Below the pieces are notes generated by a model. The model was given only the letters and a program-made list of their open reading frames with translations. It did not search any database and was not told where the DNA came from. Positions 35,300 through 40,888 of a stretch of DNA of 40,888 nt are shown here, piece after piece. The stretch's first letter is position 1. The number at the start of each line of letters is the position of its first letter. This stretch comes from Candidatus Anaerotruncus excrementipullorum (GTDB taxonomy: Bacteria > Bacillota > Clostridia > Oscillospirales > Ruminococcaceae). Where the stretch lies: NCBI GenBank assembly GCA_019114825.1, contig DXES01000163.1:1-40888 (forward strand), in the 5' to 3' direction. The position numbers and the translations under genes were made by a program.

Positions 35300-36079
35300 T
35301 CAGCCCCACTCCCCCGCCAGCCGGACCTCCCCGGCGCAGAGGGTGTGCAGCCGCCCGTCCGGGGTTTCCACCACCAGCCGGGCCCGGCTGTCGATCTGCC
35401 GGGCCACCGCCTCGTAGCCCCCGCCGGCCCCCGGCTGCACGGTTACCCGCCGGCCCAGCACGCAGGACCGGGCCCGGTACTCCTCCAAAAACACCTCCGG
35501 CCGCTGGGCACACACCCATTCCAGCCGGTCCAGCAGGGCGGCGGCCAGCCGGTTGGGGTCGCAGGGGGCCCCCTCCTGGGCCAGGGAGGTGGCCCGCCCG
35601 GCCAGCTCCGGCGGGAACCCGGCGTCCAAAAGGTTCACCCCGATGCCCACCACCGCGTAATCCGGGGCGGCATCCGGCCCCAGGGCGGCCTCGGTGAGGA
35701 TGCCGCAGAGCTTTTTGCCCCGGCGGTAGAGGTCGTTCACCCATTTGATCTGTACCGAAAGGCCGCAGGCGTCCTCCACCGCCGCCGCGGCGGCCACCGC
35801 CGCGGCGGCGGTGAGCAGCTCCAGCTGGGGGGCGGTGGGCCGGACCACCACCGTCAGATAGAGGCCCGCCCCTGGAGGGGAGAAGAACGCCCGCCCCTGG
35901 CGGCCCCGCCCGGCGGTCTGCCCACGGGCCAGCACCGCCGTCCCCTGGGGGGCGCCGCACCGGGCCAGCAGCTTGGCGGTGTCGTTGGTGGAGGGCAGGC
36001 GGTCGTAGACCGCAAGCTGGCGCCCAAAGCCCCCCTGCAGGTTCCGGCGGATGGCCGCCGGCTCCAGGCGGGGGGTCAC
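35300..36079 (-). CDS. birA: BirA-type biotin-protein ligase, no HTH
   Basis: The 259-aa protein attaches biotin to carrier proteins such as acetyl-CoA carboxylase. It shows the substrate loop GRGRQGRAFFSPPGAGLYLT, the biotin-binding KWVNDL and the C-terminal SH3-like domain (GRRVTVQPGAGGG). There is no N-terminal helix-turn-helix, so it is a group I ligase, not a repressor. The start codon is GTG at 36079, overlapping the HAD gene stop (GTGA), with GGAGGGGACGGC upstream; the track's ORF begins 79 codons too early. Confidence 0.93.
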   Translation of the reverse strand: MTPRLEPAAIRRNLQGGFGRQLAVYDRLPSTNDTAKLLARCGAPQGTAVLARGQTAGRGRQGRAFFSPPGAGLYLTVVVRPTAPQLELLTAAAAVAAAAAVEDACGLSVQIKWVNDLYRRGKKLCGILTEAALGPDAAPDYAVVGIGVNLLDAGFPPELAGRATSLAQEGAPCDPNRLAAALLDRLEWVCAQRPEVFLEEYRARSCVLGRRVTVQPGAGGGYEAVARQIDSRARLVVETPDGRLHTLCAGEVRLAGEWG

Positions 36080-36873
36080 GCCGTCCCCTCCCGGCCCAGG
36101 ATGAACCGCTCCACAATCTCCGCCACCGCGTCCTCCAGGTTGGTGCGGGCGGTGACATAGTCCGCCTGGGCCTGCAGGTCGGCGGGGGCGTTGCGCACCG
36201 CCACGCCGGTGCCCGCCCCCAAAATCAGCTCCAGGTCGTTGTAGTAGTTGCCCGCACCGATCACCCGCTCCCGGGGGATCCCCTCCAGCTGGGCCACCCG
36301 CCAGGCGCCGTACCACTTGTTCACCTGGCCGGGCATCACATCCATCGTCAGCGGGTCGGAGACCATGCAGTGCAGGTCCAGCCCCTCCCGGCGGACAAAC
36401 TCCTGCACCAGGTCGCTGTGGCCGGTGGTGACAAAGCCGTCCACCGTCTCAAAGGGCAGGTCGTCGGCGGAGCGGTAGAGCACCGGCCGGTTCTGGTAGC
36501 GGCGTTCCAGCTGGGGCAGCTCGGGGCGCACCAGGTTGATCCCCCAGTAGCCGTCCCGGATCATGTGGAGCATCACATCGTGGCTGTTGCAGAACGCCAA
36601 CAGCCGCTCCAGGTCCCGGCGGCGCACCAGGGTGGTATACACCTGCTCCCGCTGGGGCATTTTCAGCAGGGTACCCCCGTTATTTAAAAGGATGTAGTCC
36701 GCCAGGCCGGTGATGTGCTCGATCCGGCGCAGGTTTTTGCGCCCCGAGACAAAACAGACCACCGCCCCCGCCCCCCGGGCGGCCTCCAGCGCCCGGCGGT
36801 TGCCGGGGGAGAGCACCCCATGCTCCCCGAAGGTGGTGCCGTCCAGGTCCAGGGCCAACAGTTTCTTTTCCAT
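36076..36873 (-). CDS. HAD-superfamily (Cof-type) hydrolase
   Basis: The 265-aa protein has the motif I DLDGTTFG (Asp nucleophile), motif II FVSGR, a lysine in VNKWYG and motif IV GAGNYYNDLELI, followed by a typical IIB cap domain. The motif IV reads GNYYND where most Cof proteins have GDxxND, so the first acidic ligand is replaced by Asn, and activity is somewhat uncertain. The start is at 36873 after AAGGAGGGGG. It is coupled to birA and has its own promoter. Confidence 0.85.
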   Translation of the reverse strand: MEKKLLALDLDGTTFGEHGVLSPGNRRALEAARGAGAVVCFVSGRKNLRRIEHITGLADYILLNNGGTLLKMPQREQVYTTLVRRRDLERLLAFCNSHDVMLHMIRDGYWGINLVRPELPQLERRYQNRPVLYRSADDLPFETVDGFVTTGHSDLVQEFVRREGLDLHCMVSDPLTMDVMPGQVNKWYGAWRVAQLEGIPRERVIGAGNYYNDLELILGAGTGVAVRNAPADLQAQADYVTARTNLEDAVAEIVERFILGREGTA

Positions 36874-36894
36874 CCAACCCCCTCCTTCCCGGCT

Positions 36895-36924
36895 ATTGTA
36901 GCACATGGGGGAGAGCCCGGTCAA
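36895..36924 (-). promoter_or_regulatory. Promoter of the HAD-birA genes
   Basis: On the minus strand there is TTGACC, an 18-bp spacer and TACAAT. Its start lies about 15 nt before the ATG, giving a very short leader. Confidence 0.65.
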
Positions 36925-36953
36925 TTTCCGCCGGACTTTTTTGCGGAAAAAGG

Positions 36954-36962
36954 TGGTATACT
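36954..36962 (+). promoter_or_regulatory. Extended -10 promoter of the ECF operon
   Basis: TGGTATACT is an extended -10 element; no good -35 (TTGACA-like) is seen at the right distance. The start near 36969 gives about 50 nt of leader before the four-codon ORF. It may instead respond to another sigma factor. Confidence 0.5.
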
Positions 36963-37020
36963 TGAAGCTGAGGGGCGGGCTCGGTCGTTATAGGGGTGTA
37001 AGGCTTTGAAGGTGGTGAGT

Positions 37021-37035
37021 ATGCGCCGGAGATGA
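37021..37035 (+). CDS. Four-codon leader ORF (MRRR) coupled to the sigma gene
   Basis: ATG CGC CGG AGA TGA encodes M-R-R-R. It has the best ribosome binding site in the area (AAGGTGGTGA, 37009-37018, one mismatch to the ideal AAGGAGGTGA) and its TGA overlaps the sigma-factor ATG (ATGA, 37032-37035). The sigma gene's own upstream purine stretch touches its ATG, too close to serve as a normal site, so ribosomes probably reach it after reading the leader. Three arginine codons of three types are used. Confidence 0.5.
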   Translation: MRRR

Positions 37036-37541
37036 CAAATGAACAGTTCCAATGTCTAATTGAGCGGTATGAGCGGCTGGTATTCACCGTCTGCTACCAG
37101 CTGGTGCGGGATTACCACGAGGCGCAGAATCTCGCCCAGGACACCTTTGTTTCGGCCTACGCCCACCGGGAGCAGGTGGCCGAACAGAACCTCAAGGGGT
37201 GGCTCACACGGATCGCGGCCAACAAGGCCAAGGACTACCTCAAGAGCGCCTACAACCGGAAGGTCTGCCTCTCCCAGGATATGAGCGAGCTGGACCTGGT
37301 GCGGGCGGAGAGCTCCCCCGAACGCCTCTACATCCACGGAGAGGATGCCCAGCGCATCCGCCAGGAGATCCTCAATCTAAAAGAGCCTTACCACAAGGTC
37401 GCCGTCCTGTTTTTCCTGGAGGAAAAATCCATCGATGAGATTGCAGACGCCCTGCGCCGCCCCAAAAAGACGGTCCAGACACAGCTCTACCGGGCGCGGG
37501 GCAAGCTGCAGGAGCGATTGAGAGAGGAAGTGAAGAGATGA
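37032..37541 (+). CDS. ECF-type RNA polymerase sigma factor
   Basis: The 169-aa protein has sigma region 2 (LVFTVCYQLVRDYHEAQNLAQDTFVSAY) and region 4 (KSIDEIADALRRPKKTVQTQLYRARGKLQERL) with no region 3, as in extracytoplasmic-function sigma factors. It directs RNA polymerase to a small stress regulon. The 5' end has no in-frame alternative start: TAA lies 33 bp upstream in frame. It overlaps the anti-sigma gene by 4 bp (ATGA). Confidence 0.93.
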   Translation: MTNEQFQCLIERYERLVFTVCYQLVRDYHEAQNLAQDTFVSAYAHREQVAEQNLKGWLTRIAANKAKDYLKSAYNRKVCLSQDMSELDLVRAESSPERLYIHGEDAQRIRQEILNLKEPYHKVAVLFFLEEKSIDEIADALRRPKKTVQTQLYRARGKLQERLREEVKR

Positions 37542-38011
37542 ACGAGCTATTTGACCGGGAGGGGTGCCTCACCGATTTTGCCCTGCGCACGCTGATGGAG
37601 GACGGCCAGCTGGAGGAGCTGGAGCGGCTGGAGATTGCCGAGCATCTCTCCTTCTGCGACCGGTGTGTGGCCCGCTACGGCCAGCTGCTGGAGCAGGGGC
37701 CGCTGGAGGCCCCGCCGGAGCCGCTGGCCCCCACCGTCTGGCAGCGGATAAAGCGCCAGGCCCGGCGGCTTTTGCTGAACCGGTACGCCACCGCGGCGGC
37801 GGCCGCCTGTTTTGCCATCCTGTTTTGGAACCTGGGGGTGTTCACCTTCGACCTTCAGAAGGCCCGCCCCGTTGACCAGCTGCTCACCCAGAGCTCCATC
37901 CGCTTCCAGCAGCACAGCGCCGCCATCACCCAGGAGCTCACCGACACGTTAAACCAAATCTTCCAACGCTTTTCCATTGAGAGGGGTTTTGCCGCATATG
38001 AGAAAGAGTAA
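37538..38011 (+). CDS. Membrane anti-sigma factor with zinc motif
   Basis: The 157-aa protein has a cytoplasmic N-terminus with the zinc-associated motif H36-x3-C40-x2-C43 (EHLSFCDRC), one membrane helix (about residues 85-105, YATAAAAACFAILFWNLGVF) and a small external tail. This is the ZAS architecture: it should hold the sigma factor inactive until released. Its gene overlaps the sigma gene start-to-stop. Confidence 0.87.
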   Translation: MNELFDREGCLTDFALRTLMEDGQLEELERLEIAEHLSFCDRCVARYGQLLEQGPLEAPPEPLAPTVWQRIKRQARRLLLNRYATAAAAACFAILFWNLGVFTFDLQKARPVDQLLTQSSIRFQQHSAAITQELTDTLNQIFQRFSIERGFAAYEKE

Positions 38012-38555
38012 GCTATTGACCTTCCTGTTTGCCTTCATCCCCGGCTGCGGGGAGATGTACCTGGGCATGATGCGCAAGGGCGTCTTTTTGATGGTGCTCT
38101 TCTGGGGGGTGAACGCCCTGTCCCTCTTCTTCCAGATGGGGGTCCTGCTCTGCCTGCAGCCGGTGATCTGGTTCTATTCCTTCTTTGAGACGTTCAACAT
38201 CCGTTATCTTGCCCCGGAGGTGATCCGGGAGAACGACCTGCTCTTTTTCCAAAAGCTCACCGGCAGCTTTAGCGCCGGGGAGCTGCCCCAGCTGCTGGGG
38301 CGCCGCCACCTGTGGGCCGGTGTGGCGCTGATCCTCTTCGGCGGCTGGGTGCTGTTCCGCAACTTCCTGATCCCCGCCCTGGAGGCCCTCTTCCCCACCC
38401 TGTCCGAAAGCTGGTATTTCCAATACTTCCTCAGCCAGATCCCCTCGGCGGCGGTGGCGGTGGCGGTGGTCCTGCTGGGGGTCCACCTGGTGCGGGGCAA
38501 GCGCAAGCCCAAGGAGGAGGAGTATGTGGAATACCGAGGTGAGCGCCATGACTGA
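37998..38555 (+). CDS. Polytopic membrane protein with TM2-like N-terminus
   Basis: The 185-aa protein begins at the internal ATG (MRKSKLL); the track's TTG start, seven codons earlier, is inside the anti-sigma gene. The first 30 residues (FLFAFIPGCGEMYLGMMRKGVFLM) look like a TM2 domain, followed by about three more helices and a short charged tail (GKRKPKEEEYVEY). It overlaps the anti-sigma gene by 14 bp. The function is unknown; by place it is a target or accessory of the sigma system. Confidence 0.75.
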   Translation: MRKSKLLTFLFAFIPGCGEMYLGMMRKGVFLMVLFWGVNALSLFFQMGVLLCLQPVIWFYSFFETFNIRYLAPEVIRENDLLFFQKLTGSFSAGELPQLLGRRHLWAGVALILFGGWVLFRNFLIPALEALFPTLSESWYFQYFLSQIPSAAVAVAVVLLGVHLVRGKRKPKEEEYVEYRGERHD

Positions 38556-39309
38556 ACAGAACCAAGCGGCCTCCCAGGCAGCCCAAGCGCCCGCCCAGCC
38601 CCCGGCCCCGAAGCGCCCCTTCCGCCGGGTGGGCACCTTCACCATGGGGGTGGCGCTGGTGGCGGCGGGCCTGGTCGCCCTGGCGGCCATGTTCGTCCCC
38701 GGCTTCGATCCCACCCTGGCCTTCCGCCTCTCCCCCCTCCTCTTCCTGCTGCTGGGCGGGGAGCTGATCCTCTCCCACTTCCAGTTCCCCGCCGCCCGGC
38801 TGCGGTACGACTTTTTGAGCACGGTGGTCTGCTTTTTCCTGCTGGGCGCCGCCGCCTGCATGGCGGTGGTCCCCGCCCTGTGGAACTACCTGGGCCCCCC
38901 GGCCATGGAGGCCCGGGCCCAGCTGCAGGGCCAGCTGGAGGCCCAGCTGCGCCAGGAGCTGGCGGACCAGGCGCAGATCGCGGGCATGTACCTGCACACC
39001 GAGCTGCCCTACTATGAGCAATACACCGCCGCCGACTCCTATGAGGCGCTGCTGGATCAGGCGGACATCCGCCTGCACTTCGCCCTCTTTGGGCCCTACG
39101 GGGATGCCCAGGCGTTTTCCCAGGACTGCGCCCCCATCCTGGCAAAGCTGGAGGGGCTGGAGGAACAGCTGGTCTATGTGGAATTCTCCTGCCGCCAGGG
39201 GCCGGACTACCAGCTCTACCTCAATTCCCCCTTCCGGCTGGACTTTCCGCCGGAGCAGCTGGCCGCCCTGGTGGATTCCCCGGAAGCCGAGGCCCTGGAG
39301 CTGGCGTAA
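38548..39309 (+). CDS. Uncharacterised membrane protein of the ECF operon
   Basis: The 253-aa protein starts at the ATG at 38548 (MTEQNQAAS), 7 nt after GAGGTG; the track's ATG eight codons upstream is within the preceding gene. It has an Ala/Pro/Gln-rich cytoplasmic N-terminus, three membrane helices (about residues 34-115) and a 130-residue C-terminal domain with a predicted helical stretch (ARAQLQGQLEAQLRQELADQAQ). I do not recognise a family. It ends the operon before the terminator at 39326. Confidence 0.75.
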   Translation: MTEQNQAASQAAQAPAQPPAPKRPFRRVGTFTMGVALVAAGLVALAAMFVPGFDPTLAFRLSPLLFLLLGGELILSHFQFPAARLRYDFLSTVVCFFLLGAAACMAVVPALWNYLGPPAMEARAQLQGQLEAQLRQELADQAQIAGMYLHTELPYYEQYTAADSYEALLDQADIRLHFALFGPYGDAQAFSQDCAPILAKLEGLEEQLVYVEFSCRQGPDYQLYLNSPFRLDFPPEQLAALVDSPEAEALELA

Positions 39310-39325
39310 CCCCTCTCTGGACAGC

Positions 39326-39354
39326 AAAAATCCCCCGCGGCGCGGGGGATTTTT
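39326..39354. terminator. Bidirectional terminator of the ECF operon and rlmH
   Basis: An 11-bp stem (AAAAATCCCCC / GGGGGATTTTT) with a 7-nt loop lies between the convergent ECF operon and rlmH. Confidence 0.8.
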
Positions 39355-39358
39355 CCGT

Positions 39359-39841
39359 TTATTTGTGGTATTTGCCGTGGGCGGCGATGGACAGCGCCCG
39401 GTAGAGCTGTTCCAGCACCAGCACCCGGGCCAGCTGGTGGGGGAAGGTCATGGGGGAGATGGACAGCCGCAGGTCCGCCGCCTGCTTTACCGCCGGGGAG
39501 AGGCCGTAGGACCCGCCGATCACAAAGCAGAGCTCCCCCCTCCCCGCCGAGGCCGCCCGCTGGATCCACTGGGAGAGCTGCTCGGAGGGCATCTGCCGCC
39601 CCTCAATACACAGCGCCACCACCGCCGCCCCTTTGGGCACCCGCTCCAGCAGGCGCTCCCCCTCCTTCTCCAGGCAGGCGGCGATCTGGGCGGCAGAGGG
39701 GTTTTCCGGCAGGCGGTACTCCTCCACCTCCACCACCTGGGGGCGGCTCCACAGCCGCAGCCGCTTTAAGTATTCCCCGCACCCCTCCCGCAGCCAGGGC
39801 TCCTTGAGCTTGCCCACCGCCAGCACCGTCAGCCCGATCAC
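39359..39841 (-). CDS. rlmH: RlmH, 23S rRNA pseudouridine-1915 N3-methyltransferase
   Basis: The 160-aa SPOUT methyltransferase has LAVGKLKEPWLREGCGEYLKRL near the start, LCFVIGGSYGLSPAV (SAM knot) and the C-terminal HGKYHK-type end. It methylates the pseudouridine in helix 69 of the 50S subunit. The length is normal. It overlaps the preceding WalJ-like gene by 4 bp. Confidence 0.96.
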   Translation of the reverse strand: MIGLTVLAVGKLKEPWLREGCGEYLKRLRLWSRPQVVEVEEYRLPENPSAAQIAACLEKEGERLLERVPKGAAVVALCIEGRQMPSEQLSQWIQRAASAGRGELCFVIGGSYGLSPAVKQAADLRLSISPMTFPHQLARVLVLEQLYRALSIAAHGKYHK

Positions 39842-40632
39842 AGGGCCACCATCCGGGAGGGGCCGTGGCGGGGAGCCACCTCCAGCGTGTAGTCCAGCCC
39901 CTCCCGCAGGCCGTTCAGCTCCAGGGCGCAGGCGGAGGCCTGGTAGGCGTTTTCCGGGGTGTTGCTGTTCTCCGACAGGTGCCCCAGGATCAGCCGGGTG
40001 CTGCCGGTGCGCACCAGCCGCACCAGCTCCTGGGCGCAGCTGTCGTTGGAGAGGTGGCCGGTATTGGAGGCGATCCGGCGCTTGAGGTAGTAGGGGTAGT
40101 CACACAGGCTCAACAGGCTGGACTCGTAGTTGGACTCCAGCAGCACCAGGTCGCTGCCGGTGAGCACCTGGCGCACCTGCTCGCTGATGTAGCCCATATC
40201 GGTGGCCACCGCCAGCCGCAGCCCGTCGGGGGTGGTGATCCGGTAGCCCAGGCTGTGGACGCTGTCGTGGGGGGTGTCGAAGCACTCCACCCCCAGGGAG
40301 CCCACCGTAAACGGCTGGGCCGGGTCCACGGCGTGGGTCTCCTGCCCCTCCGGCAGGCGGCCGTCCCACCGCAGCTTCTCCAGCACCTCCGGGGAGGCAT
40401 AGACCGGGATCTTCAGCTTTTTGAGCAGCACTTTCAGGCCGCTGACGTGGTCCACATGCTCGTGGGTGACCAGCACGGCCGCCAGCGAACGGGGGTCGAT
40501 CTGGCGGGCCTCCATCGCCTGTAAAAGCTGCTTGCAGGAGCGGCCGGCGTCCACCAGGACCGCCGTGTCCGACCCGCTCAGATAGGTGCTGTTCCCGCTG
40601 GAACCGCTGAACAGGGTGCAAAATCGCGCCAT
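39838..40632 (-). CDS. WalJ/YycJ-like metallo-beta-lactamase-fold hydrolase
   Basis: The 264-aa protein has the metal motif THEHVDH, DTPHDS and the family start MARFCTLFSGSSGNSTYLSG. It fits YycJ/WalJ, a 5'-3' exonuclease-type MBL-fold protein encoded near walKR in many Firmicutes. The walKR genes are not in the window, so the link to cell-wall signalling is not shown here. The ATG at 40632 is about 13 nt from GGGAGGGG, a rather long spacing. Confidence 0.9.
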   Translation of the reverse strand: MARFCTLFSGSSGNSTYLSGSDTAVLVDAGRSCKQLLQAMEARQIDPRSLAAVLVTHEHVDHVSGLKVLLKKLKIPVYASPEVLEKLRWDGRLPEGQETHAVDPAQPFTVGSLGVECFDTPHDSVHSLGYRITTPDGLRLAVATDMGYISEQVRQVLTGSDLVLLESNYESSLLSLCDYPYYLKRRIASNTGHLSNDSCAQELVRLVRTGSTRLILGHLSENSNTPENAYQASACALELNGLREGLDYTLEVAPRHGPSRMVAL

Positions 40633-40672
40633 GCTGTCAAAAACCCCTCCCAAGATGCAAAATCCGCCGGGC

Positions 40673-40701
40673 AAAAAGGATGGGCCGCCTTGCGGCGGCC
40701 C
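40673..40701 (-). terminator. Terminator after murA
   Basis: An 8-bp stem GGGCCGCC / GGCGGCCC with a 4-nt loop, followed by ATCCTTTTT on the minus strand, 15 bp beyond the murA stop. Confidence 0.7.
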
Positions 40702-40715
40702 TACTGGCTACAGCC

Positions 40716-40888
40716 TCAGAGCGCCTCCCGGAAGGCCGCCCCGTCCGGGACGGTCCGCTTCTGGATGGCGGCGCCCAGCCCGCGGAGCTTCTCCACAATG
40801 TCCTCGTAGCCCCGCTCGATATACTCGATGTCCTCGATCTCGGTGACCCCGTCGGCGGTCATGGCGGCGATGAGCATGGCCGCGCCCC
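40716..40888 (-). CDS. murA: MurA, UDP-GlcNAc 1-carboxyvinyltransferase (partial)
   Basis: Only the C-terminal ~57 residues are in the window; the rest lies beyond the right edge. The translated end shows GAAMLIAAMTADGVTEI and RGYEDIVEKLRGLGA, the conserved tail of MurA, which makes UDP-GlcNAc-enolpyruvate as the first committed step of peptidoglycan synthesis. The frame ends at a stop at 40716-40718. The ORF track misses this gene because its start is outside. Confidence 0.92.
   Translation of the reverse strand, partial: GAAMLIAAMTADGVTEIEDIEYIERGYEDIVEKLRGLGAAIQKRTVPDGAAFREAL

Noticed and set aside
33977-36160. 727-aa plus-strand ORF over the transporter and birA genes
   Set aside because: It lies opposite several well-identified genes and shows low-complexity Gly repeats. 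It is a GC-driven shadow.

Overview
The window looks like chromosomal DNA from a high-GC, Gram-positive-type anaerobe of the class Clostridia, most like the gut Oscillospirales. The evidence is a Firmicutes-type hprK-...-murB-rapZ-whiA block, a stand-alone cdaA-cdaR pair, a split two-subunit transketolase, DUF3343 beside a cysteine desulfurase, a DHHW/MBOAT/DUF4358 cluster, and strong AAGGAGG-type ribosome binding sites. No genus can be named from the sequence alone. High GC makes the opposite strand of real genes open for long stretches, so most ORF-track lines are shadows. I see no insertion sequence, prophage or CRISPR array.

Layout. 1-2.1 kb (-): split transketolase, preceded at the window edge by a ~110-bp-period intergenic repeat. 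2.1-2.9 kb: tRNA-Ser(CGA) with a strong promoter, then a gene-free, hairpin-rich stretch with a duplicated 26-mer and several terminators. 2.9-7.6 kb (+): a small lipoprotein, a cupin, and an operon of alpha/beta hydrolase, LysR regulator, beta-lactamase-fold serine hydrolase and a small exported protein. 7.6-7.95 kb: a 46-codon ORF missing from the ORF track, coding a cationic peptide with no acidic residue. 7.95-17.7 kb (-): an RNA methyltransferase, a degenerate patatin, a COG2509 flavoprotein, the c-di-AMP genes cdaA-cdaR, a cysteine desulfurase with a DUF3343 carrier, ispD-ispF and pfkA. 17.9-27.2 kb (-): the block hprK-PHP-ROK kinase-murB-rapZ-whiA-ybjQ-dnaE, tightly packed and partly translationally coupled.

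27.5-29.3 kb (+): an exported prenyltransferase-repeat protein with a TTG start, then a guanidinium-type SMR exporter behind a short leader that ends in an intrinsic terminator, which is a strong riboswitch candidate. 29.3-32.5 kb (-): DHHW protein, MBOAT acyltransferase and DUF4358 lipoprotein, probably a cell-surface O-acylation system, lower in GC around the MBOAT gene. 32.6-35.1 kb (-): a polar amino-acid ABC importer. 35.3-36.9 kb (-): birA and a HAD phosphatase. 37.0-39.3 kb (+): an ECF sigma factor, a zinc-type anti-sigma factor and two uncharacterised membrane proteins, preceded by a four-codon leader ORF coupled to the sigma gene. 39.4-40.9 kb (-): rlmH, a WalJ-like metallo-beta-lactamase-fold protein and the 3' end of murA.

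Together the window is dominated by housekeeping: central carbon flux (tkt, pfkA, ROK kinase, HPr kinase), envelope synthesis and its control (murA, murB, rapZ, whiA, cdaA/R, MBOAT/DHHW), isoprenoids and replication. The places most likely to hold undescribed biology are the structured stretch after tRNA-Ser, the 46-aa cationic peptide, the leader-coupled ECF operon with its two membrane proteins, and the degenerate patatin. The guanidine-type leader is probably a known riboswitch class in a new setting.
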